This document shows positions 1 to 7,865 of a stretch of DNA of 44,830 nucleotides, piece after piece. Made by a program: the position numbers and the translations under genes. Below the pieces are notes generated by a model, which was not told the origin of the DNA, did not search any database, and saw nothing but the letters and a program-made list of their open reading frames with translations. Every line of letters starts with the position of its first letter. Within the stretch, counting starts at the first letter, position 1. The stretch is from contig JAUSLJ010000004.1 of NCBI GenBank assembly GCA_030646715.1, positions 1 through 44,830 on the forward strand, in the 5' to 3' direction. The DNA is from Agitococcus sp. GTDB taxonomy: Bacteria > Pseudomonadota > Gammaproteobacteria > Pseudomonadales > Moraxellaceae.

Positions 1-4
1 GACC

Positions 5-1303
5 GTGGTCATGGGTGTGCATCCGAGCACCAGTGTAGGCGTGGTCAGTACGGCAGTACACCATGTGACAAACAGTGGCACGGGGACAATTAAGGACATG
101 ACGGCGACCATTGCGACGGCCGGTTCGCTGTTCACGGTCACCACAAATACCTGTCCCGCAATTCTGGCCCCGTTGGGGGAGTGTGAGGTGACGACATCGA
201 TTACGCCGGCGGCGAGCACCACCTATTCCGATACGCTTAATTTGGCTTACTTTGGGATTAAGACGACAGGAACGTTAACGCTGACGACTGCCCCTCCCTC
301 TTTTGGAAACATGGCACTAGGATTCAACACCAGCTATGTTCGAACCATGTCTGGGGCCTGGTTGGTTGCTGGCACGAACAATCAAGGCCAGCTTGGCCTA
401 AGCAGTAGTGCTTCAGTTTCTTTCTTCACAGAGTCCCCTGGTCTCGCAGGAGCATTGCAAGTGGTGCCTGGGAATAACTTTACCTTTGTCCAACGTCCCA
501 ATGGCACTTGGGATATCCTAGGTGCAAGCCCGTTTCCTTCTGGGCCTGTTCCCGGCTTAGCCAGTGCCCTTAAAGTGGTGGTGGGAAATGATGTCGTTTA
601 TGCCCTATTTCCAGGAGGTGTGTGGAAAGCGGCTGGTAACAATTATCGTGGGATGCTGGGAGTGGGGCTGCCATACACTTACAATTCCACTGAGTTCATC
701 GTTGTGCCTGCTTTAGCGGGAGCAACTGATGTGCATACCTGTTACGAGTGCACCAACGTTCTTGCCCGCTTAGCTTCGGGAACGTGGGTAGCCGCTGGTG
801 AAAACAAGGATGGCCAGTTAGGGTTGCGGCACCGTAATGCTGTGTACACTTTTACGGCAGTCCCTATCTCTAACCAAGCTACACAGGTATTTACAAGCCC
901 AACCAGTTCGTTGGCTAAGCTTTCCTCGTCATCAATAGGGAATACGTCTATACACGCGTACTGTGACAACTATTCGGGAGGTATGTTAAACCCACGTAGG
1001 AATGATGGGCTCTGTGGCACTTTTGTCTTGAGCGCATACGCAGACCCTGACACACATTACTCCGTATATTCCAGAGCCACTCCGGAGGGCACGCTGCCTG
1101 GTTGCGGAACGGCTTCGTACCTTCCTCATAACATAGTAGATATGGTAAATGATTCGTGGCACTACATGGTAAGAACTGCGGATGGAAAAGTGTATAGCTC
1201 TGGGTTGAATACGGCCGGACAGCTGGGTCTGGGATTGGCGGCATCGCAGACCATTCCCTATTGCTCGGGGCACTTGGCGGGGACACGCTATGGCGCATAC
1301 TAA
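5..1303 (+). CDS. RCC1-repeat protein with Ig-like domain, 5' end cut by the window
   Basis: The frame is open to the left edge, so this is the C-terminal part of a longer protein. The first ~95 residues resemble a choice-of-anchor D/ASH-type Ig-like module, including the pattern NTCPAILAPLGECEV that such repeats end with. After that come RCC1-type repeats with the signature GxNxxGQLGLG (GTNNQGQLGL, GENKDGQLGL, GLNTAGQLGLG). A Cys-containing stretch between repeats (about residues 305-375) interrupts the regular pattern. The same architecture appears in the complete gene at 18915-21416, which starts with a signal peptide, so this protein is probably exported too. RCC1 folds are seven-bladed propellers used for binding; no enzymatic motif is visible. 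The real start lies outside the window. Confidence 0.8.
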   Translation: MVMGVHPSTSVGVVSTAVHHVTNSGTGTIKDMTATIATAGSLFTVTTNTCPAILAPLGECEVTTSITPAASTTYSDTLNLAYFGIKTTGTLTLTTAPPSFGNMALGFNTSYVRTMSGAWLVAGTNNQGQLGLSSSASVSFFTESPGLAGALQVVPGNNFTFVQRPNGTWDILGASPFPSGPVPGLASALKVVVGNDVVYALFPGGVWKAAGNNYRGMLGVGLPYTYNSTEFIVVPALAGATDVHTCYECTNVLARLASGTWVAAGENKDGQLGLRHRNAVYTFTAVPISNQATQVFTSPTSSLAKLSSSSIGNTSIHAYCDNYSGGMLNPRRNDGLCGTFVLSAYADPDTHYSVYSRATPEGTLPGCGTASYLPHNIVDMVNDSWHYMVRTADGKVYSSGLNTAGQLGLGLAASQTIPYCSGHLAGTRYGAY

Positions 1304-1329
1304 TCGCTTTTAATTAACCGTTTGTGTGT

Positions 1330-1358
1330 ACTAAGGCACCCTTAGAGGGTGCCTTAGT
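1330..1358 (+). terminator. Rho-independent terminator after the RCC1-repeat gene
   Basis: A perfect 12-bp stem (ACTAAGGCACCC / GGGTGCCTTAGT) with a 5-base loop lies 27 bases after the stop codon and is followed by GGTTATT. The U-tract is poor, but the stem is strong. The remaining sequence up to 1614 is AT-rich and holds no convincing gene. Confidence 0.7.
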
Positions 1359-1614
1359 GGTTATTGGACATTCAATAATTTAGGGTAGTTACAGAAATTC
1401 TTTCTCCAAAATTAATTAAATATTTGTATCTCGTGGGTTACAACTACTTCATTAACTGGCATAACTGGCGCTCACGGGATACAAAAGGGCTACGCTTGCC
1501 AAATATGGCAGATAGGCTAAAAGAAGGGCGAGCCCATTTAAATTTTAGCGTTCTATCACTCGCTATATGTCATAGGACAACCACAAAATAATCTCCTGTA
1601 CTAAAGGACTCATC

Positions 1615-2700
1615 ATGGGCGGAAACGCATTAAAAAATTGTGTCACACGACGATATACCGCAGAAGAATACTACCCGCTGGAAGCAGCGGTGTTGGCTCG
1701 ATTACAGGAATTTTTTCCAAGTAAGCGAGTCGCGCCTATTTTGGCATATCGAAATAAAGCTTCGTTTGGAGACATGGACATTTTGCTCGAGTCCCCTGTT
1801 CCGGATGTTGACCTAAGAGACGCCTTGGCTTCCATGTTCCAACCGAAAGAATTGGTCTCTGAAGGATATTTGCACGGGCTACGTATGCCGAATGGGCAGC
1901 TGCAACACAGGGACGCTGTCGGATTAGTAGGCGCGGTCCCTGAATTCAATGAAACCGGCTGTATCTCATTTGAACACCACGAATTTCAAGTGGATGTTCT
2001 CTGTACGCCAACACGCTATTTTGACTTTTGTAACCACTATTACAATTATAACGATTTGGGTAATTTGTGTGGGGTGCTGGCAAAATCTTTAGGGGTGACG
2101 CTGGGCTTTGACGGGCTATGGCTGAAGGTGAAAGAGGGCACGCAGTTTTTTGGCAAAGTATTGTTGACAGAGGACTACCACGAAGCGCTTGAATTTCTTG
2201 GTTACGACGTGACACGCTATCGTCAAGGGTTTGATGCTATCGAGGACATGTTCGATTTTGTGCAGGCCAATCCGTATTTCGATAGCGCGTTGTACATGCT
2301 GGAGAACCGGGCTAACCGCTCTCGCACGCGAGATGTAAAGCGACCAACGTATATCGCATTCTTAGCACGTTTGCGTGCGGCGTTGCCCCATGGGAATGTC
2401 GGTTATATGCAACCAAACGAGGCACTTTGTCGCATCTATACTGCTTTTCCGCATGCACAAGCGGAACACAAAGCACTGCTGGCCACAAAAGGTCAAAAGA
2501 GTCAGGCACGCCAATTGTTCAGTGGTGAAACGTTTAAAGCGATTACCGGGCTAGAAGGAAAGTCACTCGGGATTTTGATGGAAGACTTGCGCAAACCCTT
2601 TCTCTCTCCTCAAGAGTTTTTGCAATTTACTGCCGAAGTGAGTAGGGAGCGGTTGGCTGAGCTGGCGCTTGAGAGCAAGGCAAGATTAGGGTTGGGTTAG
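1615..2700 (+). CDS. Nucleotidyltransferase-like protein (Pol beta superfamily fold suspected)
   Basis: 361 residues, ATG preceded by AAAGGA at good spacing. Residues 47-60 contain NKASFGDMDIL, an acidic GDMD motif after a small-residue turn, and a third acidic residue sits in FQVDVLC (D127). This D-x-D plus distal D layout is what Pol beta-type nucleotidyltransferases use to bind metal. The usual upstream GS of the GSxxxG motif is not obvious, so activity is uncertain. The C-terminal half is helical with no recognised domain. It is a single gene closed by its own terminator and lies just upstream of hipBA. A role in defence or as a toxin-type nucleotidyltransferase is possible, but this is inference; a phage-derived tRNA or end-processing enzyme is an alternative. 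Confidence 0.5.
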   Translation: MGGNALKNCVTRRYTAEEYYPLEAAVLARLQEFFPSKRVAPILAYRNKASFGDMDILLESPVPDVDLRDALASMFQPKELVSEGYLHGLRMPNGQLQHRDAVGLVGAVPEFNETGCISFEHHEFQVDVLCTPTRYFDFCNHYYNYNDLGNLCGVLAKSLGVTLGFDGLWLKVKEGTQFFGKVLLTEDYHEALEFLGYDVTRYRQGFDAIEDMFDFVQANPYFDSALYMLENRANRSRTRDVKRPTYIAFLARLRAALPHGNVGYMQPNEALCRIYTAFPHAQAEHKALLATKGQKSQARQLFSGETFKAITGLEGKSLGILMEDLRKPFLSPQEFLQFTAEVSRERLAELALESKARLGLG

Positions 2701-2721
2701 CGTCTCTATGCATTGATTGAC

Positions 2722-2752
2722 AAAACCACGTGATGTTTGCGTGGTTTTTTTT
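2722..2752 (+). terminator. Rho-independent terminator after the nucleotidyltransferase-like gene
   Basis: Stem AAAACCACG / CGTGGTTTT, 9 bp with a short loop, running directly into a T tract. It ends the 1615-2700 transcript and separates it from hipBA. Confidence 0.85.
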
Positions 2753-2791
2753 CGACGTGAATATCGATTCGCTTCATTTACCATTTAGAAA

Positions 2792-2803
2792 CCCTTATAA
2801 GGG
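2792..2803. promoter_or_regulatory. 12-bp palindrome upstream of hipB
   Basis: CCCTTATAAGGG is a perfect palindrome 95 bases before hipB. HipB-type antitoxins repress their own operon through palindromes, so this is a candidate operator, but it does not match the E. coli HipB site (TATCC-N8-GGATA) and lies upstream of the best promoter. Confidence 0.3.
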
Positions 2804-2850
2804 CTATTATACTAAATAAAGGCTCTCTTGAGGACTATTAGCGGAATTTA

Positions 2851-2879
2851 TTGACGTTTGCTGTAGTTTAGAGAATAAT
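2851..2879 (+). promoter_or_regulatory. Sigma70-type promoter of hipB-hipA
   Basis: TTGACG (2851-2856) and AATAAT (2874-2879) are separated by exactly 17 bases. The -10 box ends only 7 bases before the hipB ATG at 2887, which puts the predicted first base of the RNA at or next to the start codon. Confidence 0.6.
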
Positions 2880-2886
2880 AGCTTGT

Positions 2887-3255
2887 ATGGAAGCCACTAA
2901 CGAAAATAAAAGTCCCCAACAGAGCCGTAGTCAAAGTATTCCGGTGCCTGCCCCAGTCTCCCGCGCTATCGAAAAGCTGGGGGATGACCTTAACCGTGCG
3001 CGCCGTCGGCGCAACCTTACTCAGCAGGAAGTGGCAAAGCGGACAGGAGCATCCTTGAATACGGTAAAACGACTTGAGAGTGGAGACTTAAAAGTTCCCC
3101 TTCATTTTTTGGCGCGGATACTGTTCCTGTTTGGTGAGCTGGACCGCCTAGGTGCGTTGCTTGACAGCGGGCAAGACGATATTGGACTGGCATTAATGGA
3201 CAACCGGCTTCCTCAACGTGTGCGTCAGCGCAAAAAGCGCGAGACCGCGTTCTGA
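2887..3255 (+). CDS. hipB: HipB-like antitoxin, XRE-family DNA-binding protein
   Basis: 122 residues. Residues ~33-68 form an XRE helix-turn-helix (LNRARRRRNLTQQEVAKRTG followed by SLNTVKRLESGD), the fold HipB uses to bind operator DNA and to neutralise HipA. It is followed 17 bases later by hipA, the usual antitoxin-first order. There is no Shine-Dalgarno sequence before the ATG, and the predicted promoter places the transcription start at the ATG, so translation is probably leaderless. The family is autoregulatory. The N-terminal ~28 residues (polar, Gln/Ser-rich) and the basic tail RQRKKRETAF extend beyond the HTH core. Confidence 0.85.
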   Translation: MEATNENKSPQQSRSQSIPVPAPVSRAIEKLGDDLNRARRRRNLTQQEVAKRTGASLNTVKRLESGDLKVPLHFLARILFLFGELDRLGALLDSGQDDIGLALMDNRLPQRVRQRKKRETAF

Positions 3256-3272
3256 CACAAAGGCAGCGCTCG

Positions 3273-4574
3273 ATGAAAACAAAAAATTCAAAGCTCAATG
3301 TACAGGAGTCCGTGGAGGTACATCTGGGTTCAGGCGGAACTCTTGTGGGACACTTGACGTTTGTGCGCCAAGGCCAGCGTGAATTATCGCAGTTCGCATA
3401 CGCACCCACATGGCTGAATAACACGGACGGTTTCGAGATTTCACCGGACCTCCCGTTTGAAGAGGGGTATGCGACACGACGTGCGCCCTCTAACGTCGAT
3501 TCTGTGTTCCACTCAGCGCTATCGGACAGTGCTCCTGATGCTTGGGGGCGGCGGGTTATTGAACGCGCGCATGCAAAGGCGCGCAAGGAAAATTCTAAGC
3601 TTGCTCCGCTTTGCGAACTTGACTATCTTTGTGCTGTCGATGACTTTAGCCGTGTTGGTGCACTGCGGCTGCATAAAAACGGGGCTTATTTGCGGACGGT
3701 AGGTGCCGGCCGGCGAACAACGCCTCCTTTGTTGGAGCTTGAGCATATGTATCTCGCCAGCCGGGCAATAGAGCACAATACGGAAACAGTTGAAGATTTG
3801 AAATACCTGCAAGGAAAAGGCACGTCTTTAGGAGGAATGCGACCCAAGTGCACGGTGCTCGATGAGGACGGCAAGCTGGCCATCGGTAAATTCCCGAGTG
3901 TGAATGATACCTTCAACGTCACCCGTGGCGAAGTGTTGGCGTTGGCTTTATCGCGGCGCGCAGGTATCAACACCGCGACTGCACGTGCCATTTCGCTCAA
4001 TGGAACGGCAGTCGCACTCATCGAACGGTTTGATAGGGCGCCGGACGACAAACGAATTCCGTACCTTTCAGCGGCGTCAATGCTTCAGGCCTCACGAGAA
4101 GACACACATGCGTACACTGAAATTGTCGATGTCATGCGGCAGAGGTGCTTAAATCCTGACGATGATGCTAGGGAGCTGTGGCGTCGTCTTGTCTTTAATC
4201 TGCTCATCACCAATACTGACGACCATTTGCAAAACCACGGTTTTCTTTATGCGGGCGGTGGCCAATGGCAACTGGCGCCATCGTTTGACGTCAATCCGAT
4301 GCCAGGAAAGCTGAGGGAATCAAAAACTTGGCTGACTGAAGATTCTGGTCCGATTGACTCAATGCGGATGCTGCTCGATGCTGCCCCTTACTTTTCACTC
4401 ACGGCGGCGGAGGCTCTCAAGGTCCTGGCGGCCGTGTGGACAGCGGTTGAGGACTGGAAAAATGTGGCATTAAGTGCCGCGGTGGGGCTGACTGTTGCTG
4501 AGCTAACTGCATTCGAGGATGCCTTTGAGCATGAGGTGACGGGAGAGGCCCGCCGGTTGCTGTCACCACGCTGA
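3273..4574 (+). CDS. hipA: HipA-family serine/threonine kinase toxin
   Basis: 433 residues, full family length. HipA kinases phosphorylate aminoacyl-tRNA synthetases (GltX in E. coli) and induce dormancy. Visible signatures: the N-terminal HipA_N-like part (~10-140), the loop TSLGGMRPK (184-192) corresponding to the Ser150 autophosphorylation/nucleotide-binding loop, a lysine in AIGKF (206), IERFDR (250-255), the catalytic NTDDHLQNHG (314-323) and the metal-binding SFDVNP (337-342). All catalytic residues are present, so the toxin should be active. It sits 17 bases after hipB and must share its promoter. Confidence 0.92.
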   Translation: MKTKNSKLNVQESVEVHLGSGGTLVGHLTFVRQGQRELSQFAYAPTWLNNTDGFEISPDLPFEEGYATRRAPSNVDSVFHSALSDSAPDAWGRRVIERAHAKARKENSKLAPLCELDYLCAVDDFSRVGALRLHKNGAYLRTVGAGRRTTPPLLELEHMYLASRAIEHNTETVEDLKYLQGKGTSLGGMRPKCTVLDEDGKLAIGKFPSVNDTFNVTRGEVLALALSRRAGINTATARAISLNGTAVALIERFDRAPDDKRIPYLSAASMLQASREDTHAYTEIVDVMRQRCLNPDDDARELWRRLVFNLLITNTDDHLQNHGFLYAGGGQWQLAPSFDVNPMPGKLRESKTWLTEDSGPIDSMRMLLDAAPYFSLTAAEALKVLAAVWTAVEDWKNVALSAAVGLTVAELTAFEDAFEHEVTGEARRLLSPR

Positions 4575-4584
4575 GAGCAACGAG

Positions 4585-4734
4585 CTAACGAAGTCTGTTG
4601 GCGCTGGCGTTTTGTTCCTTCTTTTGCTTAGGTGTAGGCCTTTCGACTAGGTAGCCTAAAGCACTGCCAACCTTGCGGCTTCGATGCCCTTTGGCCTTAG
4701 CGCCGGTCCTTGGCGTGCCCCTACCCGTTTTCAT
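4585..4734 (-). CDS. Small basic protein, 49 residues
   Basis: A short minus-strand frame fills the gap between hipA and the phosphoesterase gene. ATG is preceded by GGAAAAG at 5 bases. The product is very basic and low in hydrophobics (starts MKTGRGTPRTGAKAKGHRSR; later PKQKKEQNA), like a small nucleic-acid-binding or ribosome-associated peptide. It converges on hipA, ending 11 bases after its stop. No family recognised; support is the ribosome binding site and composition only. Confidence 0.45.
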   Translation of the reverse strand: MKTGRGTPRTGAKAKGHRSRKVGSALGYLVERPTPKQKKEQNASANRLR

Positions 4735-4837
4735 ATTTCTTTTCCATCAGAAACGTCCCCTTACCACGTATCTGCCGTTCACCCTCCTGTCTAAAAAGCG
4801 GCTAAAACCCTCCGCTATACCTTAGCTATCCACAATC

Positions 4838-4853
4838 TGGCACGGTCGTGCCA
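4838..4853. promoter_or_regulatory. Palindrome upstream of the phosphoesterase gene
   Basis: TGGCACG-GT-CGTGCCA, 7-bp perfect arms with a 2-base centre, 15 bases before the start codon. The centre is too tight for a good RNA hairpin, which suggests a protein-binding operator. Confidence 0.35.
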
Positions 4854-4867
4854 CCGGGAGCGCTTTG

Positions 4868-5653
4868 ATGAAAATACAGCTAGTTTCAGATATCCACTTA
4901 GAATTCTTGGAGGGTCAGTTCCCGGGTTATCTCGGCTTTGAGCCTGCTCCAGAGGCGGACCTTCTAGTGTTGGCCGGCGATATCCACAGCCATGACAAAG
5001 CGATGCAATTATTCGCGAATTGGCCCGTTCCTGTTTTATATGTTCTGGGTAACCATGAAGCGTATGGCATGAACTTGTTTGAGCTCATTGAAAGAGTGAA
5101 AGAACAGTCCTACAAGTCACAGGTCAAATTGCTAGAAATGACGGCACATGTTGTTAAAAACGTACGATTTCTAGGCTGTACCTTGTGGACCGATTACAAG
5201 TTGGATGGCACGCAAGCGTACAGCATGAAGCAGTGTCAACGGGGGCTAAATGACCATCGTTTAATTAAAACATCCACAGGGCTATTTTCAACCCAAGATG
5301 CCTTGAATAGGCACATAGCTTCCCGCGCGTGGCTGGAAGCCCACTTGGCACAACCGTTTGAGGGTAAAACCGTAGTGATTAGTCACCATGGGCCGCATCC
5401 CTTATCTGTCCACGAAAAGTATAAAGGTGAAGTTATCAACCCGGCGTTCAACAGCGACTTATCGGAGTTGATGCCCCATGTGGATTTGTGGCTTCACGGG
5501 CATTGTCATGATAGCGCGGAATATTATGTGGGAAATTGTCGTGTCGTGTCCAATCCAAGGGGGTATCCACGTAACCGTAGTTCAGTAGATTCGCCTGAGT
5601 ACCTGGTCTACGAGAATCCCCTGTTCAATCCTTCATTGGTCATCGAAATTTAA
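4868..5653 (+). CDS. Calcineurin-like metallophosphoesterase
   Basis: 261 residues from ATG 4868, which has GGGAG seven bases upstream; an in-frame TTG just before it is less likely. All motifs of the two-metal family are present in order: D8-x-H10 (VSDIH), GD (LAGDIH, 35-40), GNHE (61-64), SHHGPHP (173-179) and HGHCH (211-215). The family hydrolyses phosphomonoesters, phosphodiesters or nucleotides; the substrate cannot be read from the sequence. No signal peptide, so cytoplasmic. It stands alone in its direction, preceded by a palindrome that may regulate it. Confidence 0.9.
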   Translation: MKIQLVSDIHLEFLEGQFPGYLGFEPAPEADLLVLAGDIHSHDKAMQLFANWPVPVLYVLGNHEAYGMNLFELIERVKEQSYKSQVKLLEMTAHVVKNVRFLGCTLWTDYKLDGTQAYSMKQCQRGLNDHRLIKTSTGLFSTQDALNRHIASRAWLEAHLAQPFEGKTVVISHHGPHPLSVHEKYKGEVINPAFNSDLSELMPHVDLWLHGHCHDSAEYYVGNCRVVSNPRGYPRNRSSVDSPEYLVYENPLFNPSLVIEI

Positions 5654-5739
5654 AGGTAGCCTACAAACACATAAAAAGAGGGGTGCCGCAACTTATTGGG
5701 CTGCGGCGTGGGCTGAGCACAGGTTAGCGCAAGAGGCGT

Positions 5740-5925
5740 GTGACCACGTGCAACCTGCTAGACCGCCCGGGAAAAGTCCGTATAGCCGTCACCCCGGCTG
5801 TTGCAGAACTAAACGATTCGGGCGCGAAGTGGGGAGTAGGCGACAGTCTCGTTCTTTTTAGAGAGCAAGACGGGCGTCTAATCATCATCTTTTGTAAAGA
5901 CCTCTGGTATATGCCCGGGCCTTAA
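5740..5925 (+). CDS. Small hypothetical protein, 61 residues
   Basis: GTG start with AAGAGG just upstream (spacing only 3 bases). The middle (VTPAVAELNDSGAKWGVGDS followed by LVLFREQDGRLIIIF) reads like a small beta-barrel with an acidic turn. No family recognised and no neighbour in the same operon. Start and reality are both uncertain. Confidence 0.4.
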   Translation: MTTCNLLDRPGKVRIAVTPAVAELNDSGAKWGVGDSLVLFREQDGRLIIIFCKDLWYMPGP

Positions 5926-5944
5926 GTGGAAATGTGGGCCAAAG

Positions 5945-5977
5945 AAAAACGTCCCAAGCAAGATGCGAGGAACGTTT
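5945..5977 (-). terminator. Terminator of the 6016-9563 minus-strand gene cluster
   Basis: Read on the minus strand: AAACGTTCC, a 13-base loop, then GGGACGTTT (9 bp with one G-U), followed by TTC and T-rich sequence. It lies 39 bases after the stop of the last gene of the cluster. Confidence 0.6.
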
Positions 5978-6015
5978 GAAATCAATAAAATCGAATAACG
6001 ACAACTACTGCTCGA

Positions 6016-6201
6016 TTACGCAGGGACTTCTTCTTTAGGTACATTTGCTTCATTCTTGAACGAATAGGCGGAGGTTTCGTCACGATAATTGCCAGTGGCG
6101 CAACCGGCGCTTAGGTCTTCAACCGCAGCGTTAAAAGCCTCTTCAAAGTCTGATGCTGTGTCGCCTCGAACTACAATAGTAATTTTTCTGCAAATGCTCA
6201 T
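6016..6201 (-). CDS. Small hypothetical protein, 61 residues
   Basis: ATG with AAAAGG immediately upstream. The N-terminus (MSICRKITIVVRGDTASDFE) looks like a beta strand and helix of a compact alpha/beta fold. Last gene of a tightly spaced minus-strand cluster, followed by a terminator. No family recognised. Confidence 0.6.
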   Translation of the reverse strand: MSICRKITIVVRGDTASDFEEAFNAAVEDLSAGCATGNYRDETSAYSFKNEANVPKEEVPA

Positions 6202-6210
6202 ACCTTTTCC

Positions 6211-6465
6211 CTATTCGTATTGCTGAACTATTTCAGCGGATTCAATCTTCCCTGTTACCTTGTCGACCAACGACCGCAAGGAGAACCAGCTGTGAGGTTG
6301 GTCATCCGTCAGATGTCGCCCGACAAGGTGGCCATCGACTTTGCGCACCCATTTGTACATGAAATGCTTCTTGCGTCTCCTTCCAACGAAATGGAATATT
6401 TTGAGTACGGCAAACTCCCGAATTTCACGACCGTGCTTATCAAGTAATTTTTGTGTCGAAGTCAC
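6211..6465 (-). CDS. Hypothetical basic protein, 84 residues
   Basis: GTG start with AGG about 10 bases upstream. Begins LLDKHGREIREFAVLKIFHF, a pattern common in short phage and plasmid SH3-like proteins, followed by the basic patch GRRRKKHFMYKWVRK. Nine bases separate it from the next gene at 6201, so it is in the same operon. A frame on the other strand covers most of it but has no ribosome binding site. Confidence 0.6.
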   Translation of the reverse strand: MTSTQKLLDKHGREIREFAVLKIFHFVGRRRKKHFMYKWVRKVDGHLVGRHLTDDQPHSWFSLRSLVDKVTGKIESAEIVQQYE

Positions 6466-6475
6466 TAAATTTTAC

Positions 6476-6718
6476 CTAGTTGTTAGTAATGGGGTAGTCC
6501 CTGATTGTATGGACTAGGCTTAAAAGTTGGCTCAGCATATTCAAGCCTTCCTTGCTTAGGGCGCAAACTGTAACCACGGGTGCATCTTGGTCGGGATATG
6601 TTGTTCTCAGCTCAAGCCCGTATGAGCCATTGGACAGTTCGTTTAATGCCATGGAACGCTCCACATCGTCACTTCCCTGTGACGTTATGCACATGCCATA
6701 CTTAGCTATAATATTCAT
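6476..6718 (-). CDS. Hypothetical protein, 80 residues
   Basis: ATG with AGGAAG six bases upstream. Two beta-rich segments around LELRTTYPDQDAPVVTVCAL and a helical end. Spacing of 10 bases to the next gene. No family recognised. Confidence 0.6.
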   Translation of the reverse strand: MNIIAKYGMCITSQGSDDVERSMALNELSNGSYGLELRTTYPDQDAPVVTVCALSKEGLNMLSQLLSLVHTIRDYPITNN

Positions 6719-6733
6719 TAAATTCTTCCTGTG

Positions 6734-7006
6734 TTAATCGTAACTAAAGGTATTCCATTGCTCGGCGGTTGGTGCCTCCTGCTGTTCCCAAATCGCAAAA
6801 TCACCAAACTTTGCATGTTCTGGCCTTGGGTCAAAATGTTTATATCCCGGTTTGCAGCCATTGATAAAGCCATTTGCGGACTTTTCGGCATTTCCACAGG
6901 GGGCTAGGTCGGCGCATTCGCACGCACATTCACCTGAATAGAACAGCCCGGTGAAACCTTCACTTTCTAACTTTTGTCGAACAAGTTTAATTACGGTGAC
7001 AGACAT
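6734..7006 (-). CDS. Cys-rich hypothetical protein, 90 residues
   Basis: Contains a dense cysteine segment GECACECADLAPCGN followed by GCKPGYKHFDPRPEH, suggesting a metal-binding site, and ends with FAIWEQQEAPTAEQW. Similar short proteins occur in large phages, by general recollection. It starts 1 base after the stop of the preceding gene, so the two are translationally linked. Confidence 0.65.
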   Translation of the reverse strand: MSVTVIKLVRQKLESEGFTGLFYSGECACECADLAPCGNAEKSANGFINGCKPGYKHFDPRPEHAKFGDFAIWEQQEAPTAEQWNTFSYD

Positions 7007-7007
7007 C

Positions 7008-7379
7008 CTAGTTTTCCATTTCAGTTGATGTCACCGCAACGTCAGTTACTGGCGAGGACTTATACGAAAACATGGCGTTAGCTGCGGTAGCAGCCGCTTC
7101 GCTCGAATAACAAATGTCGAAGCCTTCGTCATGTTTGCTCCATCGGTTTATTTCACTGGCACAATTTGCACAGTAGTAGGCTCGCGTGCTAGTGTTCCAC
7201 CAAGTTGCTCCTGGTTTTTGGCAAGCGGTTACGTTACAGTTTCCGTCTTGCTTTCCTTTAAGGACAGTACTTCTCGTTGTTGCTGCCTTATCGTTAATGA
7301 TTGATGGAACATTACTCTTGCCCGTCCACCGATTTTTATGGACCTTAACTAACTTGCCGTGCAGGGTGATGTAGCTCAC
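7008..7379 (-). CDS. Putative zinc-binding protein, 123 residues
   Basis: GTG start with AAGGA at 6-base spacing. The segment CNVTACQKPGATWWNTSTRA then YYCANCA contains four cysteines in two CxxxC/CxxC pairs, a probable zinc knuckle. I associate the pattern CQKPGAxWxNxSTxxYYCxxCA with phage proteins of unknown function. It is coupled to the Cys-rich gene downstream. Confidence 0.65.
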   Translation of the reverse strand: MSYITLHGKLVKVHKNRWTGKSNVPSIINDKAATTRSTVLKGKQDGNCNVTACQKPGATWWNTSTRAYYCANCASEINRWSKHDEGFDICYSSEAAATAANAMFSYKSSPVTDVAVTSTEMEN

Positions 7380-7388
7380 GATTTTTCC

Positions 7389-7559
7389 TTAGGTTGGGCC
7401 GATGACATCAATCATGCGCGTGTCATTCCATAACTGGAATGCTTCACCACGCTCTTGAGCCAGCGCGGCTGCAACGGTGCGAGCTTCGACCTCTGTTGAG
7501 ATAGGCTTGCGACCTTCTAGCAAGCCAGAACTATTTCTTGCGATTTCGAAAAACATCAT
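7389..7559 (-). CDS. Small hypothetical protein, 56 residues
   Basis: The frame is open further upstream, but the start is placed at the double ATG at 7554-7559 because AGGAAAA lies directly before it and because a longer form would overlap the neighbouring gene. The product begins MMFFEIARNSSGLLEGRKPI and continues with a helix rich in Ala/Glu. No family recognised. Confidence 0.55.
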   Translation of the reverse strand: MMFFEIARNSSGLLEGRKPISTEVEARTVAAALAQERGEAFQLWNDTRMIDVIGPT

Positions 7560-7587
7560 TTTTCCTATATGCTTTAAGTTGATACAA

Positions 7588-7857
7588 TTATTTCTGATGT
7601 TCGGTGTAATACTGTTTGAAAGCGTCGATGAAGTCACTTTTCCCCTTTACTCGCAGATTGCGTAGTTTGCTTAGAATTTCTGTCGCCGCACGTCCAGTTA
7701 TCCAATTCGTATTAGCCCCATGCTTATCTTCGTTTTTCCAAAGATAGAAACTACAACTATTGCCAATCACGGAGTAATGAGGGAGGTTATTCCACGAGCC
7801 AATTTCCAATAGAGTATTATGCTTCGGAGTAGTCAACTTAGCTTTACGAGATGCCAT
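7588..7857 (-). CDS. Hypothetical protein, 89 residues
   Basis: ATG preceded by TAAGGAAAAAT, the cluster's recurring ribosome binding site. Basic N-terminus (MASRKAKLTTPKHNT), aromatic middle (SFYLWKNEDKHG) and a helical C-terminal half. No family recognised. Confidence 0.6.
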   Translation of the reverse strand: MASRKAKLTTPKHNTLLEIGSWNNLPHYSVIGNSCSFYLWKNEDKHGANTNWITGRAATEILSKLRNLRVKGKSDFIDAFKQYYTEHQK

Positions 7858-7865
7858 ATTTTTCC

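Noticed and set aside
2792-2803. HipB operator of the E. coli type upstream of hipB
   Set aside because: Only a different palindrome (CCCTTATAAGGG) is present; the TATCC-N8-GGATA operator is not seen, so no named site is claimed.
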